Numbered from the stretch's first letter, positions 50,726 through 59,717 are shown. The stretch is DNA of 64,000 nt from Hymenobacter busanensis (GCF_008727865.1 NZ_VTWU01000001.1:186001-250000); one strand, 5' to 3'. Notes: a model not told the origin generated them from the sequence alone. Made by a program: numbers and translations.

Positions 50726-52078
50726 ATGGAAACCTTTACCGAAACCGACAAGGAGCAAATCCTGCGGGATAACCTCGACCACACGCTCTTTTCGTGGTCG
50801 AAACAAAGCGGCCTGAACCCCATTAGTGCCGAGCGCGCCGAGGGCGTGTACCTCTGGGACCGGGACGGCAAGCGCTACATCGACTTCTCGTCGCAGCTGA
50901 TGAACGTGAACATCGGCCACGGCAACCAAAAAGTAACCGAGGCTGTGGCTGCGCAGATGCGCGAGCTGAGCTACGTGTACCCCGGCATGATTACCAAAGC
51001 CCGCGGCGACCTTGGCAAGCGCTTGGCGCAAATCACCGCGCCCAATCTGACTAAGGCCTTCTTCACGTTGGGCGGGGCCGAAGCCATTGAAAACGCCATC
51101 AAGCTGGCCCGCATCTACACCGGCCGGCACAAAATCGTGTCGTTGTACCAGTCATTCCATGGTGCTTCGTACGGGGCCATCAGCGTGGGCGGCGACCCGC
51201 GCAAGTTCGCCGTCGATTCGCAGGCCATGCCCGGTACGGTGCACGTGGAAAACCCGTACTTCTACCGCTGCCCCTGGTACAGCGCCACGCCCGAAGAATG
51301 CGCCGAGCGTGCCGCCGCGGCCATGGAGCGCATCATTCAGTACGAAAACCCGGGCAGCGTCGCGGCCATCGTGCTCGAGGGCGAATCGGGTACATCCGGC
51401 TGCATCAAGTACCCGCCCGGCTACTGGAAACGGGTACGCGAAATTTGCGACAAGTACGGCATTCTGCTTGTGGCTGACGAAGTTATGTCGGGCTTCGGTC
51501 GTACCGGCAAGTGGTTCGGCTCCGACCACCACGGCGTGAAGGTGGACCTGATGTGCATGGCCAAAGGCATTACGGCCGGCTACCTGCCGCTGGGGGCCGT
51601 GATGGTGGACGAGAAAATTGCCCACTATTTCGATGACCGTCCGTTGCCGCTGGGCCTTACGTACTCGGCCCACCCGGTATCTTGCGCCGCCGCTGTGGCC
51701 GTGCTTGATATCTACGAGGAAGAAAACATGCTCGAGAATGTGACCGAGCTGGGCAAATACCTCGATGCGCGCATGTGTGACCTGATGGCCGAGCACCCAA
51801 GCATCGGCGACTGGCGCAACACGGGCCTGTTCGGCTGCATCGAGCTGGTGAAAAACCGCGCCACCAAGGAGCCGATGGCGCCCTGGAACGCTGCGCCCGA
51901 TCAGATGACGGTGATGAACCAGGTAGCAGCCAAAATCCGCGAGCTGGGCATGTACACCTTCGTGCGCTGGAACTACATTTTCATCGCGCCGCCGCTCAAC
52001 ATCACCAAGGACGAGCTGGACGAAGGCCTTGACATCATTTCGCAAGCCATCCGCATTGCCGACGAGCACGCGCGGTAA
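50726..52078 (+). CDS. Class III aminotransferase, likely beta-alanine (omega-amino acid) transaminase
   Basis: 450 residues, PLP fold type I. Motifs: FTLGGAEAIENAIKLARIYTGRHKIVSLYQSFHGASYGAISVGGDPR, LVADEVMSGFGRTGKWF (PLP-binding Asp) and LMCMAKGITAGYLPLGAVMV, where Lys forms the Schiff base; ALTYSAHPVSCAAAVAVL-like GLTYSAHPVSCAAAVAVLDI follows. Among class III enzymes this matches omega-amino acid:pyruvate transaminases. Placed between mmsA and the dihydropyrimidinase, it most likely turns beta-alanine (from uracil) or beta-aminoisobutyrate (from thymine) into semialdehydes. Substrate is inferred from context. Confidence 0.88.
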   Translation: METFTETDKEQILRDNLDHTLFSWSKQSGLNPISAERAEGVYLWDRDGKRYIDFSSQLMNVNIGHGNQKVTEAVAAQMRELSYVYPGMITKARGDLGKRLAQITAPNLTKAFFTLGGAEAIENAIKLARIYTGRHKIVSLYQSFHGASYGAISVGGDPRKFAVDSQAMPGTVHVENPYFYRCPWYSATPEECAERAAAAMERIIQYENPGSVAAIVLEGESGTSGCIKYPPGYWKRVREICDKYGILLVADEVMSGFGRTGKWFGSDHHGVKVDLMCMAKGITAGYLPLGAVMVDEKIAHYFDDRPLPLGLTYSAHPVSCAAAVAVLDIYEEENMLENVTELGKYLDARMCDLMAEHPSIGDWRNTGLFGCIELVKNRATKEPMAPWNAAPDQMTVMNQVAAKIRELGMYTFVRWNYIFIAPPLNITKDELDEGLDIISQAIRIADEHAR

Positions 52079-52161
52079 GTTCCGCAGGAAGTAACCGCTG
52101 GCCAATCCAGTTTGTCCAAATCTACCGGTCGGCACAGCTGGTTCGTCTCTCACCCACGGGT

Positions 52162-52617
52162 ATGCGTTCGGTTTGCAAAAAAGTTCTGGTAATGCTGACC
52201 GCTTTTGTGGGCTTGGAAACTAGCGCTGAGGCGCAGGTGCCGGCCGATAAAAGCTTGCTCATAAACGGTAAGCAAACAGCTGTAACAAGCTGCCTGCCGC
52301 TGGCAGAATTACGCACCGTGAGTTTGCCAAAATTAGCCGGGGATTCACTGGCCGTGGAGCTATATTTAATTCGCGGACGAATTCCCATCGGTCGGAATTA
52401 TTTTAACTCCGTGGCGGCCTTTAATTCCACTGATTTATTGGCTTGGCTAAAATTGGAAAAGCCGACCGATGAATTGTACCTGAAAGACCGTCGGGCGGTA
52501 GCTCCCCTGCGCCGGGTGTACCCCGGCGACCGGGTGCTGATATTGGTGGGCAAAGGCTCCAACCTGCCTGAAAACGGCTTCCGGTACTCCTACAATCTGC
52601 AGCTCTGCGACGATTAA
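52162..52617 (+). CDS. Hypothetical secreted protein inside the pyrimidine cluster
   Basis: 151 residues with a signal peptide (MRSVCKKVLVMLTAFVGLETSAEAQ). The mature part is beta-rich: SLPKLAGDSLAVELYLIRGRIPIGRNYF, then YPGDRVLILVGKGSNLPENGFRYSYNLQLCDD. Two cysteines (near the N-terminus and the end) could form a disulfide. The pattern PGDRVLI...KG...and IRGxxPI is reminiscent of C-terminal domains of gliding proteins such as GldM, but I do not regard this as established. Its base composition is more AT-rich (AATTCCCATCGGTCGGAATT region) than the flanking genes, so it may be an insertion or fast-evolving gene. Confidence 0.7.
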   Translation: MRSVCKKVLVMLTAFVGLETSAEAQVPADKSLLINGKQTAVTSCLPLAELRTVSLPKLAGDSLAVELYLIRGRIPIGRNYFNSVAAFNSTDLLAWLKLEKPTDELYLKDRRAVAPLRRVYPGDRVLILVGKGSNLPENGFRYSYNLQLCDD

Positions 52618-52675
52618 CCGCCGCGCCGCTTCCGGATTCTTTTTCCCTCGTATTTGCCCGCTTTTGCCTTAGCGC

Positions 52676-54049
52676 ATGTCCCTTCTTATTCGAAATGCCC
52701 GCGTCGTCACGGCCGATTCCGACGCGGTGTGCGACATTCTGATTGACGGCGAAACCATTGCCGCCATTGGAAAAAACCTGCCGGTGCAGGCCGACGAAGT
52801 CATCGATGCCACTGGTAAAATTGTGGTGCCCGGCGGCATCGACCCGCACGTGCACTTGGATATGCCCTTCATGGGCACGTTCAGCTCCGATACCCACGAA
52901 ACCGGCACCCGCGCCGCGCTGCACGGCGGCACCACCACCGTCATCGACTTCGTGCTGCAGAAGCAGGGCCACTCGCTGCGCGAAGCCCTCACGGAGTGGC
53001 AGGGCCGGGCCACCGGCACGGCCGTGGGCGACTACAGCTTCCACATGGCCGTGACGGATTTCAACCCGACCACGAAGGAGGAAATCAAGGACATGGTGGC
53101 CGAGGGCATCACCTCGTTCAAGACCTTCATGGCCTACAAGGGCGCGCTCATGATTGACGATGCGCAGATGGTGGGGCTGATGCAGGAAGTGCGCAAGCAC
53201 GGCGGCTTGGTGACGGCCCACGCCACCAACGGCGACATGATTGACACGCTCATTGCCCAGCACCGGGCCGCGGGCAAGCTCACGCCGCGCTACCACTACC
53301 TCTCGCAGCCCGAAGTAACGGAAGCCGAAGCCTCGGGCCGCTTCTCGGACATTGCCAACTACACCGGCGTCAACGCCTACATCGTGCACCTGACCTGCGA
53401 GGGCGCGCTCAACCAAGTGCGGCGCGCCACCGAGCGCAACCAGCGCGTGTTCGTGGAAACCTGCATTCAGTATCTGCTACTCGATGCCTCGCTCTACGGC
53501 GAAGAGTTTGAGGGTGCCAAATGGGTGATGTCGCCGCCGCTGCGGGAGAAAAAAGACCAGGAGACGCTCTGGGCCGGCATCAACCAGGGCTTGGTGCAGG
53601 TGGTGGGCACCGACCATTGCCCCTTTATGTGGGAGCAGAAGCAGATGGGCAAGGACGACTTTTCGAAGATTCCGAACGGGCACCCGGCTATCGAGCACCG
53701 CATGGAACTGCTGTTTTCGGAGGGCGTCAACAAGGGCCGCATCAGCCTGCAGAAATTCGTGGAGGTATCGAGCACCAACGCGGCTAAAATCTTCGGCATG
53801 TTTCCGCGCAAAGGCACCATCAGCGTCAGCGCCGATGCGGATCTGGTGCTCTTCGACCCCGAGAAGAAGCACACGATTTCAGCCGCGACCCACCACATGA
53901 ACGTGGACTACTCCGGCTACGAAGGCTGGGAACTGACCGGCAAAATCGACACGGTGGTGCTGCGCGGCAAAGTGGCCGTGCAGGACGGCGAAACGAAAGT
54001 GGGCCGTGGCTACGGGCAGTTTATCAAAAGAGGCCCCACGATTTACTAA
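52676..54049 (+). CDS. hydA: Dihydropyrimidinase
   Basis: Hydrolyses dihydrouracil or dihydrothymine to N-carbamoyl-beta-alanine or the methyl analogue. 457 residues, amidohydrolase fold with two zincs. Motifs: PHVHLDMPFMGT (first metal His pair, 58-60), SFKTFMAYKG with the likely carboxylated Lys149, AHATNGDMIDTLIA (His), YIVHLTCEGAL (His), and GTDHCPF (metal Asp). The HATNGD block replaces the common HAENGD. Ends with GKIDTVVLRGKVAVQDG. The neighbours (beta-ureidopropionase, PreT, PreA) point to pyrimidine rather than hydantoin breakdown. Confidence 0.93.
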   Translation: MSLLIRNARVVTADSDAVCDILIDGETIAAIGKNLPVQADEVIDATGKIVVPGGIDPHVHLDMPFMGTFSSDTHETGTRAALHGGTTTVIDFVLQKQGHSLREALTEWQGRATGTAVGDYSFHMAVTDFNPTTKEEIKDMVAEGITSFKTFMAYKGALMIDDAQMVGLMQEVRKHGGLVTAHATNGDMIDTLIAQHRAAGKLTPRYHYLSQPEVTEAEASGRFSDIANYTGVNAYIVHLTCEGALNQVRRATERNQRVFVETCIQYLLLDASLYGEEFEGAKWVMSPPLREKKDQETLWAGINQGLVQVVGTDHCPFMWEQKQMGKDDFSKIPNGHPAIEHRMELLFSEGVNKGRISLQKFVEVSSTNAAKIFGMFPRKGTISVSADADLVLFDPEKKHTISAATHHMNVDYSGYEGWELTGKIDTVVLRGKVAVQDGETKVGRGYGQFIKRGPTIY

Positions 54050-54073
54050 CTTACCAAGAGCTGTTTTCAGCCC

Positions 54074-54181
54074 GTCATGTCGAGCTTGTCGAGACATCTC
54101 GCGTGCTGATGTTGAATAGTAATTCTGATTCAACCACAGAATTACTATCCAGCGAGATTCCTCGGCTTCGCTCGGAATGAC
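54074..54181. repeat. Dispersed palindromic repeat, copy E
   Basis: Starts GTCATGTCGAGC, ends GCTCGGAATGAC; inner arms ATAGTAATTCTG and CAGAATTACTAT are also inverted, so this copy has two nested stems. It lies between the dihydropyrimidinase and the ureidopropionase genes. Confidence 0.8.
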
Positions 54182-54247
54182 GCCCTTGTGGCCCTTTCCG
54201 ACTTCCACCAGAAACACTTTCCCCAACCAAATAACCGCGTACCCACA

Positions 54248-55114
54248 ATGCCAAGAATGATTAAATCTGGTCTCATCCAGATGAGCTTGCCGATGACCGA
54301 AGGCGAAGGCACGATTGAGGAAATCAAGGAAGCCATGGTGCAAAAGCACATTCCCTTGATTGAGGAGGCCGGTCGGCAGGGCGTACAGATTCTCTGCCTG
54401 CAGGAAATCTTCAACACCCCGTATTTCTGCCCCGGTCAGGACAAAGCATGGTACGCTTCGGCGGAGCCCGTGCCCGGCCCCACGACCGAGCGCATGGCCG
54501 AGTACTGCAAGAAGTACAACATGGTCATGATCGTGCCGATTTACGAGAAAGAAGCCGCGGGCTTCCTCTACAACACGGCCGCCGTAATTGACGCCGACGG
54601 GACCTACCTCGGCAAGTACCGCAAGAACCACATTCCGCACACCTCCGGCTTCTGGGAGAAGTTTTTCTTCAAGCCCGGCAACATGGGCTACCCCGTGTTC
54701 CAGACCAAGTATGCTAAGGTGGGTGTGTACATCTGCTACGACCGGCACTTCCCCGACGGAGCCCGCGTGCTCGGCCTGAACGGGGCCGAAATCGTGTACA
54801 ACCCCTCGGCTACTGTGGCCGGCCTCTCGCAGTACCTCTGGAAGCTGGAGCAGCCCGCCCACGCCGCCGCCAACGGTTACTTCATGGGCTGCATCAACCG
54901 TGTAGGGGAGGAGAAGCCCTGGAACCTGGGCCGTTTCTACGGCACTAGCTATTTCGTGGACCCGCGCGGGCAGATCATTGCCCAGGCCGACGAATACAAG
55001 GACGAGCTGCTTACTTCTGAATTCGACCTCGACATGATTGACGAGGTGCGCGCCACCTGGCAGTTCTTCCGCGACCGGCGCCCCGAAACCTACGAGAAGC
55101 TGGTGGAGCTGTAG
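54248..55114 (+). CDS. Nitrilase-superfamily beta-ureidopropionase / N-carbamoyl-beta-alanine amidohydrolase
   Basis: 288 residues. The Glu-Lys-Cys triad is present: Glu53 (ILCLQEIFNTP), Lys126 (GKYRKNHIP) and Cys163 (VGVYICYDRHFPDGARVL). The sequence from FWEKFFFKPG to ATVAGLSQYLWKLEQPAHAAANGYFMGCINRVGEE is characteristic of beta-ureidopropionase and N-carbamoyl-putrescine amidase branches. Between dihydropyrimidinase and PreT, the beta-ureidopropionase role (release of CO2 and NH3, giving beta-alanine) is the best fit. Start set at ATG 54248; the repeat lies just upstream. Confidence 0.9.
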   Translation: MPRMIKSGLIQMSLPMTEGEGTIEEIKEAMVQKHIPLIEEAGRQGVQILCLQEIFNTPYFCPGQDKAWYASAEPVPGPTTERMAEYCKKYNMVMIVPIYEKEAAGFLYNTAAVIDADGTYLGKYRKNHIPHTSGFWEKFFFKPGNMGYPVFQTKYAKVGVYICYDRHFPDGARVLGLNGAEIVYNPSATVAGLSQYLWKLEQPAHAAANGYFMGCINRVGEEKPWNLGRFYGTSYFVDPRGQIIAQADEYKDELLTSEFDLDMIDEVRATWQFFRDRRPETYEKLVEL

Positions 55115-55131
55115 GCCATTTCGTTTCAGCT

Positions 55132-55234
55132 GTCATCCTGAGGCAAAGCCGAAGGACCTTATCACGCAGGAGACTCCCACGATTGTGGGGTTGCTAGCAG
55201 ATGTAATAAGGTCCTTCGCTCTGCTCAGGACGAC
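55132..55234. repeat. Dispersed palindromic repeat, copy F
   Basis: GTCATCCTGAGGCAAAGCCG on the left and its inverted partner GAGCAGAGCGAAGGACC... (minus strand) on the right; arms match around AAGGACCTTAT. Between the ureidopropionase and preT genes. Confidence 0.8.
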
Positions 55235-55267
55235 AATATTTCCCTTCTCTCCGCAACCAACGCCGCA

Positions 55268-56599
55268 ATGGCAGAATTTTCTACTCCCACCACTGAGCAG
55301 GAGTTTGACGCGAATTTCGCGCAGATCAAACCCCTGATGAGCAACACCGAGGCGCTGTACGAAAGCTCCCGGTGCCTGTTTTGCTTCGATGCGCCCTGCA
55401 TTAAGGCTTGCCCCTCGGGCATCGACATTCCGCAGTTCATCCGCCAGATCAACACCGGCAACACCACCGGGGCGGCTAAGACGATTTACGAGGCCAACTA
55501 CTTCGGCAACGCCTGCGGCAAGGTGTGCCCCACGGAGGTGCTCTGCGAAGGCGCCTGCGTGTACAACCTCAACGAGCAGAAGCCCATTGAAATCGGGCGA
55601 CTGCAAAGCCACGCCACGCGCAAGGTCATCGACAGCGGCAAGAAGCTGTTTGGGCCGGGCGCGCCGAATGGCCGCAAAGTGGCCGTGGTTGGGGCCGGTC
55701 CGGCGGGCATTTCGGCGGCCTGCGAGCTGCGCGCCCTCGGCTACGAAGTGGACGTGTTTGAGGCCAAGGCGCTGCCCTCGGGCCTGACGCTCTACGGCGT
55801 GGCGCCTTACAAAATCACCAACGCCGAGACGCTGGCCGAAATGGAGTACCTGGAGTCGCAATTCGGCTACAAGGTGCACTACAACCAGCCCATCAGCTCG
55901 CGGCGCGAGTTGGAGGCACTGGAAGAATCATATGACGCCATTTTCCTTGGCATCGGCTTGGGCCGCACCAACGCCTTGCTACTGCCGGGTGAGGAACGGG
56001 CCAATTGCATCGGCGCGGTGGAGTTCATTGAGCAGCTGCGCACCGAACACCACCACGTAGCCGTCGGCAAAAAGGTAATCGTGCTCGGCGGCGGTAACAC
56101 GGCCATGGACGCGGCTTCGGAATCGTCGCGCCTCGGGGCCGACAGCGTAATTCTGGCCTACCGCCGCGGCAAGGAGGAGATGGGGGCCTACGAGTTCGAG
56201 TACGACCTGGCCAAGGGCGTGGGCGTGAAGGGGCTTTTTAACGTGGCGCCGGTGGAAATTGTGGGCAACGGCAAGGTGGAAGGCGTGAAGTTTATCCGCA
56301 CGGCCATTCAGGACGGACAGGTGCAGATTGTGCCGGGTTCGGAGTTCGTGGAGCCCTGCGACATGGTCATCAAGGCTACCGGTCAAGCCAAGCAGACGCA
56401 CTTTCTGCAGCTGATACCGGGCCTGCAGCTCGACGGCAAGGGCCGCATTGTGGCCGATGCCCGCACGGGCCAGACCACCAACCCCAAGTATTTCGCCTCG
56501 GGCGACGCCCTGAACGGCGGCGCCGAAGTGGTAAACGCCGCCGCCGAAGCCAAAGCTACGGCCCGCGGCATCCACGAATACCTTTCTAACCAGCTGTAG
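55268..56599 (+). CDS. preT: NAD-dependent dihydropyrimidine dehydrogenase subunit PreT (FAD, Fe-S)
   Basis: 443 residues. The N-terminal Fe-S region has Cys36, 39, 44, 48 (CLFCFDAPCIKACP) and Cys83, 87, 93, 97 (ACGKVCPTEVLCEGAC), binding two 4Fe-4S clusters. An FAD Rossmann motif GAGPAG at 142-147 and the NAD(P) motif VIVLGGGNTAMDAA near 270 follow, then ATGQAKQTHFLQLIPGL and GDALNGGAEVVNAAAEAKATARGIHEYL. It takes electrons from NADH to PreA. The preA start lies 2 bases after its stop, so the two are coupled. Confidence 0.94.
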   Translation: MAEFSTPTTEQEFDANFAQIKPLMSNTEALYESSRCLFCFDAPCIKACPSGIDIPQFIRQINTGNTTGAAKTIYEANYFGNACGKVCPTEVLCEGACVYNLNEQKPIEIGRLQSHATRKVIDSGKKLFGPGAPNGRKVAVVGAGPAGISAACELRALGYEVDVFEAKALPSGLTLYGVAPYKITNAETLAEMEYLESQFGYKVHYNQPISSRRELEALEESYDAIFLGIGLGRTNALLLPGEERANCIGAVEFIEQLRTEHHHVAVGKKVIVLGGGNTAMDAASESSRLGADSVILAYRRGKEEMGAYEFEYDLAKGVGVKGLFNVAPVEIVGNGKVEGVKFIRTAIQDGQVQIVPGSEFVEPCDMVIKATGQAKQTHFLQLIPGLQLDGKGRIVADARTGQTTNPKYFASGDALNGGAEVVNAAAEAKATARGIHEYLSNQL

Positions 56600-56601
56600 C
56601 C

Positions 56602-58014
56602 ATGCCCGATCTTTCCATAAATTTTGCCGGTATCAAGTCGCCGAACCCGTTCTGGCTGGCCTCGGCACCGCCCACCAACTCGGGTTACCAGGTGATGAAA
56701 GCCTTCGACGCCGGTTGGGGCGGCGCGGTGTGGAAGACCTTGGGCGTGCCCGTGGTGAACGTATCGAGCCGCTACGGCAGCGTGAACTACCGCGACAAGC
56801 GCATGGTCGGCTTCAACAACATCGAGCTGATTTCGGACCGCCCGCTCGCGGACAACCTGCGCGAAATCGAGGAGGTAAAAAAGCGCTTCCCCAACCACGC
56901 CGTCATTGCCTCCCTCATGGTGCAAAGCCGCCAAGAATGGCACGACATCGTGCGCGACGTGACCAACGCCGGCTCCGACGGCATCGAGTTGAACTTCGGT
57001 TGCCCGCACGGCATGTGCGAGCGGGGCATGGGCTCGGCCGTAGGGCAGGAGCCCGAGGTGCTGCAGACCATTGTGGAGTGGGTGATGGAAGTGGCCAAGA
57101 TTCCGGTCATCGTGAAGCTAACGCCCAACATTTCGGACATAACCGAGCCGGCCCGCGCCGCGCGCAAAGCCGGGGCCGATGCCATTTCGCTCATTAACAC
57201 GATTCAGAGCATCGTGGGCGTCGATCTGGACCAGTTTGCGCCCTACCCGATTGTGGACGGCAAAGGCTCGAACGGCGGCTACTGCGGCCCGGCCGTGAAG
57301 CCCATTGCCCTGAACATGATCAAGAACTGCGCCCAGGACCCGAACGTGCGCCTGCCTATTTCGGGCATCGGCGGCATCGAGAACTGGCGCGACGCGGTAG
57401 AGCACATCCTGCTTGGGGCATCGAGCGTGCAGGTGTGCACGGCGGCCATGCACTTCGGCTTCGGCATCATCCGCGAAATGACGGCCGGCCTGGAGCAGTA
57501 CATGGTGGAAAAGAATTTCAACACCATCTACGACTTCGTGGGCAAGGCCCTGCCGAATGTGAAGCACTGGGAAGACCTGAACCTGAAGTACAAGGTGACG
57601 GCCCAGATCAACGAGGACAAGTGCATCGGCTGCCAGCTCTGCTACACGGCCTGCGAAGACGGCGCCCACCAGGCTATTGCCTTGCGCGAAGGCTCCCGAG
57701 TGCCCGAAATCATCCAGGAAAACTGCGTGGGCTGCAACCTCTGCTCGTTGGTATGCCCCGTGGAGCAGTGCATCACGATGGAGCGCCGCGACGATGGCAC
57801 CCAGCACCAGACGTGGAAGGAGCGTACCGAAGCCAATAACATCCCGACTACGTTCAACGACGAGCGCGCCGGTGGTCTGCACCACTGGGTGCCCGAGCCG
57901 GCCGCCGCGCTGGGTAAGGAGCGCCACAAAACGCTGCCGGGCAAGGCCCGCGCCATGGGCAGTCCGGCCGAAGCCACCGCCACCAAAGCCTCGGATGTGC
58001 TGACTGCCGAGTAA
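56602..58014 (+). CDS. preA: NAD-dependent dihydropyrimidine dehydrogenase subunit PreA
   Basis: 470 residues; reduces uracil and thymine to their dihydro forms. The FMN-binding TIM barrel resembles dihydroorotate dehydrogenase: SVNYRDKRMVGFNNIELISDRPL, then the catalytic-loop region LNFGCPHGMCERGMGSAVGQEPE, where the cysteine in GCPHG is the probable acid catalyst. It continues KLTPNISDITEPARAARKAGADAISLINT and GIGGIENWRDAVEHILLGASSVQVCTAAM. The C-terminal ferredoxin-like domain has CIGCQLCYTACEDGAH and CVGCNLCSLVCPVEQC (two 4Fe-4S clusters). The Ala/Thr-rich last 80 residues extend beyond the E. coli protein. Followed by a 31-bp hairpin terminator. Confidence 0.95.
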   Translation: MPDLSINFAGIKSPNPFWLASAPPTNSGYQVMKAFDAGWGGAVWKTLGVPVVNVSSRYGSVNYRDKRMVGFNNIELISDRPLADNLREIEEVKKRFPNHAVIASLMVQSRQEWHDIVRDVTNAGSDGIELNFGCPHGMCERGMGSAVGQEPEVLQTIVEWVMEVAKIPVIVKLTPNISDITEPARAARKAGADAISLINTIQSIVGVDLDQFAPYPIVDGKGSNGGYCGPAVKPIALNMIKNCAQDPNVRLPISGIGGIENWRDAVEHILLGASSVQVCTAAMHFGFGIIREMTAGLEQYMVEKNFNTIYDFVGKALPNVKHWEDLNLKYKVTAQINEDKCIGCQLCYTACEDGAHQAIALREGSRVPEIIQENCVGCNLCSLVCPVEQCITMERRDDGTQHQTWKERTEANNIPTTFNDERAGGLHHWVPEPAAALGKERHKTLPGKARAMGSPAEATATKASDVLTAE

Positions 58015-58026
58015 GCAATATCCCCG

Positions 58027-58097
58027 CAAATCCCCAAGTACGCAAGAGCCGCCTAGGATGACCCCTAGGCGGCTCTTGCGTACTTGGGGATTTGTTT
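58027..58097 (+). terminator. preA: Perfect 31-bp hairpin terminator of preA
   Basis: Arms 58027-58057 and 58064-58094 are exact inverted copies (core AAGAGCCGCCTAGG) with a 6-base loop, followed by TTTTG. It ends the pyrimidine cluster and separates it from the polysaccharide locus. The stem is far longer than usual. Confidence 0.85.
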
Positions 58098-58319
58098 TGT
58101 TGATAATCAGAACATTATGGCTCTGATCATCGGCGTTGATAATTGCGGTATATGGAGTCTAAATGCACAAGAGCAAGAAGCGTTATACTTTTTATAAATT
58201 ATGTTATAATAAATATTGATTAAGGTAAATAAAATGCTTTCTTTGTTCTACTTACCTCGTGCTGCTAACCACTGCCTTGATGGCTGCACCATTCCACCCC
58301 GCATACATGCCCTGTTGCT
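58098..58319. other. AT-rich spacer ahead of the polysaccharide locus
   Basis: No gene seen. The stretch 58170-58235 is almost all A/T (TACTTTTTATAAATTATGTTATAATAAATATTG), unlike the surrounding high-GC DNA. No unambiguous TTG-N18-TAnnTTTG pair was found, though TATACTTTTTATAA and TTCTTTGTTC are possible box elements. Such AT-rich leaders are common before surface polysaccharide genes. Confidence 0.5.
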
Positions 58320-59717
58320 ATGGAACGCTACCGCCACTACTCCGATGCGTCCCGCATTGTTTTACCGCTTTTTGACGTAGTTCTCATCTTTGGCGCCTTC
58401 CGCCTGGCCGGCTTTATCATCAGTGGTGGCTGGCATTTCGGGCGGATGGACGTGGCGCTGTTTTCGGTTTTTGCCCTGCTCTGGTGGATTCTCTCCGGGC
58501 AGTACGCCAACATCTACCGCGTCGATCGGCTGATAACGTATCCCGAGAAGCTGCTCTACGTCATGCGCACGTTTCTGCTGCATGCTGTGCTCCTGGGTAT
58601 TGGCGCGGTTGTGTTGCAGCAATACTGGGTGTCGGCCCGGTTTCTATTTTCAGCTTACAGCGTTTCGCTGATGGCAGTGGTGAGCGGGCGGTTCCTGCTC
58701 ACGTTCAGCTACCGGCTCTACCTGCGCCACATGGCCCGGCCGGCTAGTCGCTACGTGATAGTGGGAGCGGGCGAAAGCGGCCAGAGCTTGTACCGGTTTT
58801 TGGCCTCCCACGACCCCGTAGGCAATGAGTTTGTCGGGTTCTTTGCCGACGAGCCCATCCCCGGCGGCCTGCGGGCCCTGGTGCGGGGCCGCATCGGCGA
58901 CCTGAAAGACTTTTGCCGCCAGACGCACATCGACGAAATATACTTTGCCCTGCCGCTCGACCAACGGGAGTTAATCGAAGACCTCTCGCACTTCGCCGAC
59001 CAGCATTTCCTGTCGTTCCGCATTGTGCCCGATTTCCGCGGGACCGTGCGCAAAGACGTGAACGTGTACTTCTACGACCACCTGCCAATTCTCACCATTC
59101 GGCACGAGCCGCTGGGTATTCGGACCAATCAACTGCTGAAACGGGTTTTTGACATTGGCTTTTCGCTTGCGGTTATCTGCTTGGTCTTTCCCTTCATCAT
59201 GCCCGTCCTGGCCCTGCTGATCAAGCTCGACTCGCCGGGACCGGTATTCTTCAAGCAGTTGCGCCCCGGCAAGCGCAACCAGTTGTTTCCGTGCTACAAG
59301 CTGCGCACGATGCGCACCGACCACGGCAAAACCGAGCTGCAGGCGACTAAAAACGACGTTCGGGTTACCCGCATGGGTGCCTACCTGCGCAAGTACAACC
59401 TCGACGAGCTGCCGCAGTTCTTCAACGTACTGCTGGGCCATATGTCGGTAGTCGGGCCGCGGCCCAACATGGTGTCGCAGCTGGAAGAATACTCCAAGCA
59501 CATTACCGAATACCAACTGCGCCACGCCGTGACGCCCGGCATAACGGGCTATGCGCAAGTGAACGGCTACCGGGGTGAAACCCGCGAAGCCGGCACCATG
59601 GAAAAACGCGTGGAATACGACCTGAAATACGTCGAAAACTGGTCGTTTGGCCTTGATATGAAGATTATTGGGCAAACGGTGTGGAACATGGTGAAAGGCG
59701 AAAAGAACGCCTATTAA
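58320..59717 (+). CDS. Undecaprenyl-phosphate sugar-1-phosphate transferase (WcaJ / PglC-like)
   Basis: 465 residues. Four N-terminal helices ([71 protein letters not shown]) and a CoA-binding-like cytoplasmic domain ([18 protein letters not shown]), then the bacterial sugar transferase domain: [100 protein letters not shown]. It starts lipid-linked oligosaccharide synthesis by moving a sugar-1-phosphate to undecaprenyl phosphate. First gene of a surface polysaccharide locus. Confidence 0.93.
   Translation: MERYRHYSDASRIVLPLFDVVLIFGAFRLAGFIISGGWHFGRMDVALFSVFALLWWILSGQYANIYRVDRLITYPEKLLYVMRTFLLHAVLLGIGAVVLQQYWVSARFLFSAYSVSLMAVVSGRFLLTFSYRLYLRHMARPASRYVIVGAGESGQSLYRFLASHDPVGNEFVGFFADEPIPGGLRALVRGRIGDLKDFCRQTHIDEIYFALPLDQRELIEDLSHFADQHFLSFRIVPDFRGTVRKDVNVYFYDHLPILTIRHEPLGIRTNQLLKRVFDIGFSLAVICLVFPFIMPVLALLIKLDSPGPVFFKQLRPGKRNQLFPCYKLRTMRTDHGKTELQATKNDVRVTRMGAYLRKYNLDELPQFFNVLLGHMSVVGPRPNMVSQLEEYSKHITEYQLRHAVTPGITGYAQVNGYRGETREAGTMEKRVEYDLKYVENWSFGLDMKIIGQTVWNMVKGEKNAY

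Noticed and set aside
58098-58319. A CRISPR array or origin in the AT-rich spacer.
   Set aside because: There is no regular repeat-spacer pattern and no cluster of DnaA boxes; only short A/T runs.
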